From assembly GCA_949747905.1 (NCBI GenBank), contig CATKEF010000037.1:1-47382 (forward strand): 47,382 bases of DNA. The letters are read 5' to 3'. A program made the translations under genes and the position numbers. Source of the stretch: an uncultured Eubacteriales bacterium (GTDB taxonomy: Bacteria; Bacillota; Clostridia; Christensenellales; Borkfalkiaceae). Shown here one piece after another: positions 7,054-15,753 of the stretch. The notes under the pieces are model-generated. The model saw nothing but the letters and a program-made list of their open reading frames with translations. It ran no database searches and was not told where the DNA came from. How positions within the stretch are numbered: position 1 is the first letter of the stretch; every line of letters begins with the position of its first letter.

Positions 7054-10000
7054 TTATGAAATAGTATCTCCGCCCAGTCTCTCCGCAACTTCCGAAAGTT
7101 TTACGGAAACGACTTTGGAAACGCCCTTTTCCTCCATAGTGACGCCGAACAGAATATCCGCGCTTTCCATAGTGGGCTTTCTATGTGTTATGACTATAAA
7201 CTGTGTTTGCTGCGCGAATTTCTTCAAATACTTAGCGTAGCGCGCGACGTTGGCTTCGTCGAGCGCGGCTTCGATTTCGTCCAGTACGCAGAAGGGCATG
7301 GGGCGCATACCTATTATTGCAAACAGAATGGCAATAGCCGTGAGAGCGCGCTCGCCACCCGAAAGAAGAGAGATTTTCGAAAGTTTTTTGCCCGGAGGAC
7401 AAGCGATAATCTCAACGCCCGCGTTGAGGGGGTCGTCGCAATCGGTGTAATCGAGTTGCAATTCGGCTTTTCCGCCTCCGAACAGCTCCTTGAACGTACG
7501 CTTGAAATTTTCGTTTATGATATTGAAACCTTCGTCGAATATTTTAAGCATTTCGGCGCGGATGTCGTCAAGCGCGGTAGTGAGGTCGGATATGGCTTTT
7601 TCCAAATCTTCGCGCTCTGCCTGCATGCGCTCGTAACGCGCGTTCAACTCATCGTACTCTTCAACCGCATTGGGATTTACCTGACCAAGAACAGTTATCT
7701 GCCGCTTGCAATTGGAAATATTTGCCGCCGATGACGAAACGTCGTAGTCTTCCACTTTGTATTGCAGACAGCCTTCGTAATCAAGTCCGTACTCTTCCTC
7801 TATGCGCTGACGGAGATATTCCAAATCGCTGTCCAGCTTGGCAAGCGACATTTCAAGGTTATGTGATTTCGTCGTCTGCTCGTCGCGTTCTTTGAAACTT
7901 TCCAGACGTTCGAATTCTATTCCTTTCATCCTCTCGTTTAAAGTATTCTTGGATTGCGTCGCTTCAACTATTCTGTTGCGCAAATCGTTGACGACCGCCT
8001 GCTCTTCCGCGGTCAACGCCGTTTTTTCCGCTTTTGCGTTCAACTCGTCGAGCTCGCGCGTAATCTGAGGTATACTCGCCTTCGTTCTCTCTATTTTTAA
8101 GACAAGTCCCTCTTTTTCTTTCTCCAAACGCTCGATATTGTCGGCGTTCGATTTTACCGCGCTCTCCAAAGATGCGATTTCAACGAGACAGCCGTTGAGT
8201 TTTTCCGTTATTTCGTTGCGTTCTGAAACGAGTTTTTCGTATTCCGCGCTCATGTCGTCGATTGCCGAAGATGCTTTGTCGGACTGCTCGGAAAGCTCGC
8301 TCGCCCCTGCCGAAACTCCGCTATACTCGCTATCCAATCCCGATAAACGCTCTTTAAGCGCGCTCAACGACTGACCGTATGCCGCATACTCGCTTTCGGC
8401 GGAAGTGACGGAGTAAAGAAGCGCGGACTGCTTCTCGGTGAGCGTCGCAAATTCAAGTCTCGCATTCTGCAATTTGTCGCGCAGAAGGTTGAGTTCCTCT
8501 TCCGCTTCATCCCTTGCGGAATTAAGCTCGGCTCGCCGCGCGCCCGCTCGGGAGAGGAACGATTTTTTAGTTTGCAAACTCTCTTCCAGTTCGGCTATTC
8601 TGCGCTCGTTTGCAAGAAGATTCCCCGCGACTTCCCTTCTCGAACCGCCCGTCATAGAACCGCTTACCGCAATCTGGTCGCCGTCCAAAGTTACTATCTT
8701 AAAAGCCCTCGGATAGCGTTTTGCAATAAGCGTGGCATTCTGGATATTATCCACAATCAGAGTGTTGCCGAGAAGATTATGTATTACGTTTTCGTACTGT
8801 TTGTCGAATTTAACGAGATTGACGGCAAACCCCAACGCGCCCGCGTCGCGGACAGCCGCTTTAATCTGGTCGTTTTCGTAACGGGGTCTGAGCGCATCGA
8901 GCGGAAGAAAAGTCACCTGACCGCCGCGCGTGCGTTTTAGGTGGTCGATTAATTCGCGCGCGTCTTCGCGCGTGCCCGTTATTACGTTCTGCATCGCGCC
9001 GCCGAACGCCGTTTCTATGGCGACTTCGTACTCCTTGTCGCAGCGCACGACGTCGGCAATAAGCCCCTTTATTTTAGACGACAAGGAAGAATTTTCCCTC
9101 GCGTCGCTCATCAGTCTTTTTACCGAATACACATAGCCGTCGAATCTGTCGCGCAGAGCGCGGACAGTAACCAGACTGTCGCCCAGACTTCTTATCTGAG
9201 CCTCGGTGTCGTAAACCTGATTTACGAGAGCCCGAATTTTTTCTTCGCTGTCTTTGAGTTTGCTCTCCGCCTCGTTTAAAAGGTCGTCCTCGCTATCAAG
9301 CAACGCAGTGAGCGAATGGCTCCTTTCAATGCTGTTTTCGTATTCCCGCTTGCTCTCGTCACGGCGGGCGCGTATTCGTAGCATATCGGTCTCGACTTCC
9401 GAAAGACGCTCTTCGAGAAGAGATTTCTGCGCGGAAAGCGAGCCCATATTCTGGCGAAGCTCGGAAAGGTCTTTAAAAGTATCCATGACCTTTTTTCTGT
9501 GCTCACCCGTCATATACTCGTATTCGGAGATGCGTTTTGAAAGCTCTTCGCTGCGTTCGCGGAAACCTGCGGTCTGCAAACGCATTTTTTCCGTCCTCTG
9601 TATGTTCTTCTCGTTAAGAGCCTCGTAACGGCGTTTTTCTTTCTCTATTTCGTCTATGCGCTTTGCCGAATACGCTATTTCCTCCTGGGCGCTTGCAAGT
9701 TTGCCTTTAACCGAACGCGCACGCTCGGTGTAAAGTCTCGTTTCGCCGCTCTTATGTTCTATATCGACCGCATAACGGTGTAATCTGTCGTTCAAATCCT
9801 GCAAAGACTTGTCCGCGTTCTCTATCTGATTACGGCATGACTGCTGCTCTTCCAAAAGCTCGTCCATTCGCTTCGTCAGATATTCTATTCTCGCGTCGAC
9901 CTTTGCTTTCTTTTCGTCCAATTTACTTTTTTCGCCTTCCAGGCTGTCGTGACGGTATATGTACAGATTAGTTTCGTGCATTCTCTGTTCGGAATACAGA

Positions 10001-10653
10001 GTGCGGAATTTCAAAGTGTTTTCCGCGGCTTTTTTCAAAGGAGTTAGCTGGCGTTCCACTTCCTGCATGCGCTGCGCAAACACAAAAAGGTTATCCTTGG
10101 ACGCGTTCAACTTTCTCTCCGCGTCCGCTTTTCTGTCCTTGAACACGACTATACCGGTAGCTTCCTCGAATATCGAACGTCTGTCCTCGGGCTTGGCGTT
10201 CATAATCTGTTCGATTCTGCCCTGTCCGATAATCGAATAACCTTCCTTTGCCGCGCCCGCGCCATGTAAAAGCCCCGTAAGAATTTTCATTCTCGAGGGC
10301 TGACGGTTCAGAAGATATTCGCTCTCGCCGTCGCGATAGAGACGACGGGTCATTTCGACTTCGTCGCAATCGATGTCGAACACGCGGTTCGTATTGTCGA
10401 AAGTAAGCGTAACTTCGCAGAAAGACATCTTGCGGCGCGCTTCCGTACCGCTGAAAATAACGTCCATCATCTGCGAACCGCGCATCATTTTAGCCGACTG
10501 CTCACCGAGAACCCAGCGTATAGCGTCCGCAACGTTCGATTTACCGCAACCGTTGGGACCGACTATACACGTCACGCCCTCCCCGAGCGTAACCGTGGTT
10601 TTGTCGGCAAAAGATTTGAAACCGACGAGTTGTATTTGTTTGAAAGTAATCAT
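7054..10653 (-). CDS. smc: Chromosome segregation protein SMC
   Basis: Full-length 1199-residue SMC ATPase that forms the condensin ring organising and segregating the chromosome. The N-terminal half ATPase holds Walker A GPNGCGKSN at 32-40. Two long coiled coils flank a Gly-rich hinge (near 500-680, with GGAMQNVITG and GGSRREVAGNLLA). The C-terminal half ATPase has the signature LLSGGERALTAIAIL and Walker B FCVLDEIEAALDEANV. The ATG follows AGGAGAGG closely. It lies between rnc and ftsY as in many Firmicutes. The partners scpA and scpB are not in the window. Confidence 0.97.
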   Translation of the reverse strand: MITFKQIQLVGFKSFADKTTVTLGEGVTCIVGPNGCGKSNVADAIRWVLGEQSAKMMRGSQMMDVIFSGTEARRKMSFCEVTLTFDNTNRVFDIDCDEVEMTRRLYRDGESEYLLNRQPSRMKILTGLLHGAGAAKEGYSIIGQGRIEQIMNAKPEDRRSIFEEATGIVVFKDRKADAERKLNASKDNLFVFAQRMQEVERQLTPLKKAAENTLKFRTLYSEQRMHETNLYIYRHDSLEGEKSKLDEKKAKVDARIEYLTKRMDELLEEQQSCRNQIENADKSLQDLNDRLHRYAVDIEHKSGETRLYTERARSVKGKLASAQEEIAYSAKRIDEIEKEKRRYEALNEKNIQRTEKMRLQTAGFRERSEELSKRISEYEYMTGEHRKKVMDTFKDLSELRQNMGSLSAQKSLLEERLSEVETDMLRIRARRDESKREYENSIERSHSLTALLDSEDDLLNEAESKLKDSEEKIRALVNQVYDTEAQIRSLGDSLVTVRALRDRFDGYVYSVKRLMSDARENSSLSSKIKGLIADVVRCDKEYEVAIETAFGGAMQNVITGTREDARELIDHLKRTRGGQVTFLPLDALRPRYENDQIKAAVRDAGALGFAVNLVKFDKQYENVIHNLLGNTLIVDNIQNATLIAKRYPRAFKIVTLDGDQIAVSGSMTGGSRREVAGNLLANERRIAELEESLQTKKSFLSRAGARRAELNSARDEAEEELNLLRDKLQNARLEFATLTEKQSALLYSVTSAESEYAAYGQSLSALKERLSGLDSEYSGVSAGASELSEQSDKASSAIDDMSAEYEKLVSERNEITEKLNGCLVEIASLESAVKSNADNIERLEKEKEGLVLKIERTKASIPQITRELDELNAKAEKTALTAEEQAVVNDLRNRIVEATQSKNTLNERMKGIEFERLESFKERDEQTTKSHNLEMSLAKLDSDLEYLRQRIEEEYGLDYEGCLQYKVEDYDVSSSAANISNCKRQITVLGQVNPNAVEEYDELNARYERMQAEREDLEKAISDLTTALDDIRAEMLKIFDEGFNIINENFKRTFKELFGGGKAELQLDYTDCDDPLNAGVEIIACPPGKKLSKISLLSGGERALTAIAILFAIIGMRPMPFCVLDEIEAALDEANVARYAKYLKKFAQQTQFIVITHRKPTMESADILFGVTMEEKGVSKVVSVKLSEVAERLGGDTIS

Positions 10654-10687
10654 ATACCTCTCCTCGCGGAAAAAAATTCCGCGGCAG

Positions 10688-11338
10688 TTAACTAAGGTTT
10701 GTCAAGTACCCGCGTCTCTTTTTTAAAAAACTCAAAGCGCGCTCGGCGGCTTTCTGCTCCGCACGCTGTTTATTGTCGCTCTCGCCGCAGAAAAAACGAC
10801 CGCCCGCTTCGAGTTTAGCCCTGAACCTCGGTCTCTGCGGGGTTCCCACTTCTTCGACGTCGTACTTCGGGCACTGTTTCTTTTCTCTTTGAAAAAGCTC
10901 CTGCAATTCCCCTTTGTAATTAACTTCGCCGGTGACGGTAAAATCGAGCGTCGTTTTCACGAAATTACGCGCCGCATCCATTCCGCCGTCGAGATAAATT
11001 GCGGCAATCACCGCTTCGTAAGCGGACGGAACGGCTTTTTTATTGTTGTTATCGCCCTTGCTTTTCACAAGGAACTCGTCCAACCCGAGTTTTACGGCAA
11101 CTCCTCTAAGCGCGCTGTCGCACACAAGCGCTTTACGCCTGTCGGTAAGCTGACCTTCGCTCTTTTTTTCGTCATAGATTATCTCCGAAACAAGAAACTC
11201 CAAAATTGCGTCCCCGAAAAATTCCAACGTCTCGTTGTTGTTGTCGTTATCCGCCGACGACAGAGTTAGCGCACGTTCGAGAAAACTTTTATCCGCGAAT
11301 GAATAGCCGAGCCTTTCCTCTATTCCCGCAAAATTCAT
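10688..11338 (-). CDS. rnc: Ribonuclease III
   Basis: Double-strand-specific endoribonuclease that processes rRNA precursors and structured mRNAs. The catalytic signature ETLEFFGDAILE (36-47) carries the acidic residues that bind magnesium. The C-terminal third is a dsRNA-binding domain ending in the basic helix EQKAAERALSFLKKR. Its 216 residues are slightly shorter than the usual 225-250. The ATG overlaps the plsX stop by four bases, indicating translational coupling, and smc begins 34 nt downstream. Confidence 0.96.
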   Translation of the reverse strand: MNFAGIEERLGYSFADKSFLERALTLSSADNDNNNETLEFFGDAILEFLVSEIIYDEKKSEGQLTDRRKALVCDSALRGVAVKLGLDEFLVKSKGDNNNKKAVPSAYEAVIAAIYLDGGMDAARNFVKTTLDFTVTGEVNYKGELQELFQREKKQCPKYDVEEVGTPQRPRFRAKLEAGGRFFCGESDNKQRAEQKAAERALSFLKKRRGYLTNLS

Positions 11339-12369
11339 TGTGCGTTCTCCGGAATCAACGAATTCAAATCAGTTTCGCCGAGCATGCTTTCCACCGCGCC
11401 GATAAGTCCGCCCCTATGAATGGAGGCGGCATTCTCTATGGAAGCAGCAATAGTAGTCGCCTTTGAGGAGCCGTGGCTTTTTACCACAACTTTTTTAAGT
11501 CCGAGAAGCAGGGCGCCGCCGAATTTTTCGAAATCGAGCTGTCCGCGCATATTTTTTATTGCCTTACGCATAAAAAGATAGCCGATTTTCGAACGCAACG
11601 TCGCGGAAAACTCCTTTTTCATAACCCCCAGAACGAGCTTGCCGCAGCCCTCCATAGATTTAAGCGCGATATTTCCAGAAAAACCGTCGGCAACTACGAC
11701 GTCGCATTCGCCGAGCATTATATCTCTGCCCTCCGCGTTGCCGATGAAATTTATACCCTTCATCTCGGATAGATATTTATAAGTTTCCTGACGGAGAGGG
11801 TCGCCCTTATGTTCCTCCGTCCCGTTGTTAAGTAAAGCGACCTTGGGTTCTTTTATTCCGAAACCCGCTTTTGCGTAAGCCGAGGCGAGCACGGCGAACT
11901 GGCAAAGCATCGCGGGCTTGCACTCGGCGTTGGCTCCGCAGTCGCAAAGAAGGGTGACTCCGCCGCGGGTATTCGGTATGGCGGGGCACAGTGCAGGACG
12001 TTTGATTCCACGTATTCTGCCGAGAATGAGCTGTCCGCCGACTATTGTCGCGCCAGTCGAGCCCGCGGTCACCAAAGCGCATATATCGTCCTCTTTTTTA
12101 AGCATCCAGTACGCCGCTATTAAAGACGACTGTTTGCGCTTTATAGCCTCGGTCGGTATATCGTTCATATCAATGACATCCGGACAATCCACGATTTCCA
12201 GACGGCCTTTATCGTAACTGTATTTTGAAAGTTCTCTCTCTATATCGTTTTTCCTGCCCGTCAGAACAAGTTGAAGTTCCCTGTCGCGAGCGAGTGCGAG
12301 CACCGCGCCCTCAACAGTTGCAGCAGGCGCATTGTCTCCGCCCATAGCGTCAAGTAAAATCTTAACCAT
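11335..12369 (-). CDS. plsX: Phosphate acyltransferase PlsX
   Basis: Makes acyl-phosphate from acyl-ACP for the PlsY route to lysophosphatidic acid and phospholipids. The N-terminus KILLDAMGGDNAP is diagnostic, as are the internal blocks ITAGSTGAT-like (VTAGSTGATIVGG), LLCDCGAN and VADGFSGNIALK. I use the ATG at 12369 (344 residues), which has GGAG 7 nt upstream and matches the family N-terminus. A longer reading frame upstream covers the promoter and is not coding. It is the first gene of the operon with rnc and smc. In many Firmicutes fabD/fabG/acpP follow plsX, but here rnc follows directly. Confidence 0.95.
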   Translation of the reverse strand: MVKILLDAMGGDNAPAATVEGAVLALARDRELQLVLTGRKNDIERELSKYSYDKGRLEIVDCPDVIDMNDIPTEAIKRKQSSLIAAYWMLKKEDDICALVTAGSTGATIVGGQLILGRIRGIKRPALCPAIPNTRGGVTLLCDCGANAECKPAMLCQFAVLASAYAKAGFGIKEPKVALLNNGTEEHKGDPLRQETYKYLSEMKGINFIGNAEGRDIMLGECDVVVADGFSGNIALKSMEGCGKLVLGVMKKEFSATLRSKIGYLFMRKAIKNMRGQLDFEKFGGALLLGLKKVVVKSHGSSKATTIAASIENAASIHRGGLIGAVESMLGETDLNSLIPENAQ

Positions 12370-12402
12370 AAATACTCCGTTTATAATTTTCAATACTGAA
12401 TT

Positions 12403-12431
12403 ATTATACCACAAGGACTTGAAAATTTCAA
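12403..12431 (-). promoter_or_regulatory. plsX operon promoter with an inverted repeat over the -35
   Basis: TTGAAA at 12426-12431, a 17-bp spacer, and exact TATAAT at 12403-12408. The -35 box is one arm of the 13-nt inverted repeat TTGAAAATTTCAA (12419-12431), a possible operator. It drives plsX-rnc-smc-acetyltransferase-ftsY. Confidence 0.8.
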
Positions 12432-12452
12432 TTGTTTAGGGGCAGAATTTTC

Positions 12453-13730
12453 TTAAAATACCATATCTTGTGTTTGCTGTTCCGGTATTGCGGGTTCATC
12501 GTAAACCACACGTTTTACGGGAGCATATTTATCCTTTCTCAAAAGCACCTTCTTAACGTATTCTCCGCGCTTAATCAAAAGGTAACCCTCGCTCAAAGTT
12601 CCGTCCTTTCCGTTACGCGCTTTATCGGGTTCGTCTGTATGCTCTTCGGGCGCGGGAAGCGCACCCGTCACTTCGGATACGACGGAATATTCCGCGCCGT
12701 CGCCGCCGCCGTATACCGAAAACGTCACTCCGCCGCCGGAAACTTTTGCGCGGATGTAAATTGTTTCGGGAAAAATATTGCATATTTTCAAATCGCACGC
12801 CTTACCGCTGACCATAGCGTCGCGCGAGGGAGAGACGTAACCGACCGCCAGAGAATGCGGATGATATTCGACAATCTTCATTCCCGAAAGAAGAGCGGCG
12901 TTATAAAGCGTAGTCGAAACCTGACATACCCCTCCGCCTATTCCGTCCTTGAACTCTCCGTTTTCTATTATTTTGGCGGACAAAAAACCGCGTTCTTTCA
13001 CTCTAGCCCCCACAATATCATTGAACGAAAGCGTCTGCCCGCTCTTCAAAACGCTACCGTTCAGCTTCGACGCGGCAAGGCGGATATTGCTCGTACGGTT
13101 TAAATTCGAGCTGTCGAAATAAGTCGTGAAGGTACTTAAAAGGCGGGTGGATTTTTTTACATCCTCCATTTTCTTTGTACGCTTCTGTCCGATAAAGACA
13201 GCGTTTACGGGCTCGAAACCGCCCTCGAGAGATTTTAGAATATCTTTTCTGAGTTTCCCTTCGTCCAACTGTTTTCCGTCCCTTCCCTCATAGTAGGCAA
13301 AGGCTTTGCCCGAAGCGGAAAATTCGGCGTAAGGCTCGACCGCATCAACGCTTTCGCTGCGGCATATTGCCGAGGCAATCTCACTCAAACCGCAGAGGTA
13401 ATATGTTGTTTCGGAAATATAGTTCCCTCCTTTTTCAGCATTTTTGAGCAGCCCGTAAACGTTGTCGCTGTAACTTATTTCGGGATAGGTATAGATGTAC
13501 GTCTCTTTTCCCGCATAAATTTTCAGCGATTTTTCTTTAAGGAATTTTTCCGTCTCGGAACGCACCGTCGCCGCCGCCTCTTCACGTGTCATCCCCCCCA
13601 CCGCTATTCCGTTTACCGTAACGTCCTTGGGAACAACGGAACAGAACGCACACGATAAAATAATAACGCCCGCAATAAAAGCGAGCATTATAAGAAGCAA
13701 ATTAAGTTTTAATATAATTTTTCTCAACAA
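12453..13730 (-). CDS. Membrane-anchored VanW-family protein (YoaR-like)
   Basis: 425 residues. A hydrophobic segment at about 9-30 is an uncleaved signal anchor; the rest should be outside the membrane. A peptidoglycan-binding-type domain follows (VPKDVTVNGIAVGGMTREEAAATV), then the VanW domain, recognised by LKSGQTLSFNDIVG, GIGGGVCQVSTTLYNAAL and EYHPHSLAVGYV. Such proteins occur in cell walls of Clostridia, but the VanW activity is not established, and vancomycin resistance should not be inferred. The start is uncertain: two tandem TTG codons overlap the PHP gene stop without a clear ribosome-binding site, and an ATG at 13688 would leave a shorter anchor. Confidence 0.88.
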   Translation of the reverse strand: MLRKIILKLNLLLIMLAFIAGVIILSCAFCSVVPKDVTVNGIAVGGMTREEAAATVRSETEKFLKEKSLKIYAGKETYIYTYPEISYSDNVYGLLKNAEKGGNYISETTYYLCGLSEIASAICRSESVDAVEPYAEFSASGKAFAYYEGRDGKQLDEGKLRKDILKSLEGGFEPVNAVFIGQKRTKKMEDVKKSTRLLSTFTTYFDSSNLNRTSNIRLAASKLNGSVLKSGQTLSFNDIVGARVKERGFLSAKIIENGEFKDGIGGGVCQVSTTLYNAALLSGMKIVEYHPHSLAVGYVSPSRDAMVSGKACDLKICNIFPETIYIRAKVSGGGVTFSVYGGGDGAEYSVVSEVTGALPAPEEHTDEPDKARNGKDGTLSEGYLLIKRGEYVKKVLLRKDKYAPVKRVVYDEPAIPEQQTQDMVF

Positions 13731-14554
13731 TTTTTCAATCTTTGCGAAAGTTTTTCGGAAGGATAGAACGCAGGTATTCCTATCTCTCTTTTCCCGACGG
13801 GATAATGCGTGTCAGAACCGCCCGTTACTTCCAAACCGAACGACTTTGCAAGCTCCTTATAGTATGCCGTTTCCCTTACAGTATGTGTAGAATAAACGGC
13901 TTCTATGCCGCAAAGACCGCAAGATTTCAGCCTTCCGATAAGCGCGCGGACATCCTCCGCGTTCATATCCAGTCTCGCCGGGTGCGCAAGCGAAGAAAAA
14001 CCTCCCGCAGCGGCAATAATTTCCACCGTCCGCTCGGGAGAGGGACGGTATGCGTTACAGAAAGCAGGTTTGCCGTAAGCAAGATATTTCATAAAAAATT
14101 CGCCCGCAGTCCGCGCATAACCGCGTTTGGCGCCCGCCGCCGCTATATGCATGACATGAAGAGGAGTTTCCCCGCAGAAACGCTCCGTCTCAGCATCCCG
14201 CAACGTCAGATTAACGCCGACGGCGTTCAGTTTTGCGATTATGATTTCCGACCTTAAAAAAGAATTTTCATACAACTCGTCCTTAAACGCGCGGAAATCT
14301 CCGTTCTCCCTGTCGGGACAATAACAGAGAACATGCACTTTAACGTCGCCCGAATAAGCCGAAATTTCACAACCAGAGACAAAAGTTATCCCCGCGGCGC
14401 GGCAGAATTTTTCGGTTTCGTCAATGCCGAGCATAGTATCGTGGTCGGTAACAGCGAGAATTTCCACACCCTTTCGCATAGCGAGCGCAGGAACGTCGCG
14501 CGGGGCGAGCGCGCCGTCCGAATAATAAGTATGGATATGCAAATCCGCCCTCAT
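13724..14554 (-). CDS. PHP-domain metal-dependent phosphoesterase (RNase AM/YciV-like)
   Basis: 276 residues forming a PHP fold. The N-terminal metal motif is DLHIHTYYSDG, followed by VTDHDTM, SGCEISAYSG and, near the C-terminus, GGSDTHYP. These histidines and aspartates hold the trinuclear metal site. Relatives include YciV/RNase AM, which trims the 5' ends of rRNA, and 3',5'-nucleotide bisphosphate phosphatases. The precise substrate is not readable. Its start overlaps the recF stop by 4 nt, and its stop overlaps the VanW gene, so the three genes are coupled. Confidence 0.92.
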   Translation of the reverse strand: MRADLHIHTYYSDGALAPRDVPALAMRKGVEILAVTDHDTMLGIDETEKFCRAAGITFVSGCEISAYSGDVKVHVLCYCPDRENGDFRAFKDELYENSFLRSEIIIAKLNAVGVNLTLRDAETERFCGETPLHVMHIAAAGAKRGYARTAGEFFMKYLAYGKPAFCNAYRPSPERTVEIIAAAGGFSSLAHPARLDMNAEDVRALIGRLKSCGLCGIEAVYSTHTVRETAYYKELAKSFGLEVTGGSDTHYPVGKREIGIPAFYPSEKLSQRLKNC

Positions 14555-15636
14555 CTTTTTACGGCGCCCCCTTCTATTTTTATTTTATTTGCGGAAATGC
14601 CGCATAAAGCGCGCTCTGCATGCGTACAGGTCAGAATAGTCTGCAAACCGCCCGCTCTTTCAATCAGTTTTTTCCTGCGCGGCAAGTCCAACTCGCTCAA
14701 CACGTCGTCCAGAATGAGTACGGGGTACTCTCCCGAAAGTTCCTTAAAAATTTCGACCTCCGCCAATTTGATGGCAAGAGCCGCCGTACGCGTCTGCCCC
14801 TGCGATGCGTAATTTTTAGCATCCGCGCCGTTTATTTCTATATCTATATCGTCCCTATGCGGTCCCGAGACTGTATATCCGAGGCGTATATCTCTTTCGT
14901 AGTTAGCCGAAAGCTCGTCAAAGAGCCGTTTTTCGAGCTCCGATTCGCTGCCCTTATACTTTTTTTCCGGAGAAATGATAAGCTCCTCCGCTCCGTCCGT
15001 CAAAAATTCGTGCGCGGACTTTGCAAGCGGGGCAAGAAGCCCGATGTATTCCGCGCGTTTAACGGCGATTGTTGCCGCGTATTTACAGAATTGTTCGTCC
15101 CACACAGGCAAAGACCCATAGATTATATCCAAAGATTTCTCTTTGAGAAGGCTGTTGCGCTGTTCGAGAATTCTGTTATAGCGGGCAAGCGCCGTACAAT
15201 AAGGTCTTGAAAGCTGAGAAATGGAAACGTTTAAAAATCTTCTGCGTTCGTCCGGTCCGTCCTGAATAAGCCTGAGCTCGTGCGGAGAGAAAAAAACCCC
15301 GAAGAGATTGCCGAGTATATCGGCATTGCGGTTTATCTTATTTCCGTTCAGAAAAAATTCCCTGCCGTTTTCTGTTAACGCGGCTGAAATTTCCATACTT
15401 CCGTATCTGCCCACGGCTGTCGCGCAGAGATTCGCGCTCTCTTCCCCGCGTTTTATGAGCTGAACGTTGCGCTTAGTGCGCGGCGAGGTGCCCGTGCAAA
15501 GATAAAAAACCGCCTCCGCACAGTTGGTTTTTCCCTGCGCGTTTTTACCGAACAGAATATTGAGCCCTTCCGAAAACTCGATACTTTCATCCGCATAATT
15601 TCTGAAATTTTTCAAATTCAAATTTTTTATCCGCAT
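14551..15636 (-). CDS. recF: DNA replication/repair protein RecF
   Basis: SMC-like ATPase that helps load RecA at gaps and stalled forks. Walker A is FGKNAQGKTN (29-38), the ABC signature region contains ASQGQTRTAALAIKLAE, and Walker B is YPVLILDDVLSELD. The 361-residue length is normal. The ATG at 15636 gives the family N-terminus MRIKNLNLKNFRNY; an upstream in-frame extension has no support. It is divergent from dnaA across 117 bp, and dnaN and gyrB are absent next to it, unlike the usual dnaA-dnaN-recF-gyrB order. Confidence 0.95.
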   Translation of the reverse strand: MRIKNLNLKNFRNYADESIEFSEGLNILFGKNAQGKTNCAEAVFYLCTGTSPRTKRNVQLIKRGEESANLCATAVGRYGSMEISAALTENGREFFLNGNKINRNADILGNLFGVFFSPHELRLIQDGPDERRRFLNVSISQLSRPYCTALARYNRILEQRNSLLKEKSLDIIYGSLPVWDEQFCKYAATIAVKRAEYIGLLAPLAKSAHEFLTDGAEELIISPEKKYKGSESELEKRLFDELSANYERDIRLGYTVSGPHRDDIDIEINGADAKNYASQGQTRTAALAIKLAEVEIFKELSGEYPVLILDDVLSELDLPRRKKLIERAGGLQTILTCTHAERALCGISANKIKIEGGAVKR

Positions 15637-15753
15637 TTTTCCGTCAAAACACTTTATTTTAAGCCGATTTTGTATTATAATTGATTGCAAAGATACTTAC
15701 TTTATTATTATAGCAAAATTTACGTAAAAACTCAAAGGAATACAAGCACAATT
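15637..15753. promoter_or_regulatory. AT-rich divergent recF/dnaA promoter region
   Basis: A 117-bp gap between the two start codons. For dnaA, TTGCAA-17-TTATAG (about 15684-15712) is a plausible promoter. For recF, a TATAAT on the minus strand (15675-15680) lacks a good -35. I find no TTATCCACA-type DnaA boxes, so this gap does not look like oriC. Confidence 0.4.

Noticed and set aside
12370-12431. FapR operator at plsX
   Set aside because: The symmetrical sequence there does not match the TTAGTACC-type FapR site; only a generic inverted repeat can be claimed.
12453-13730. Vancomycin resistance gene
   Set aside because: VanW-domain proteins are common in Clostridia and no vanA/H/X ligase cluster or two-component system is present.
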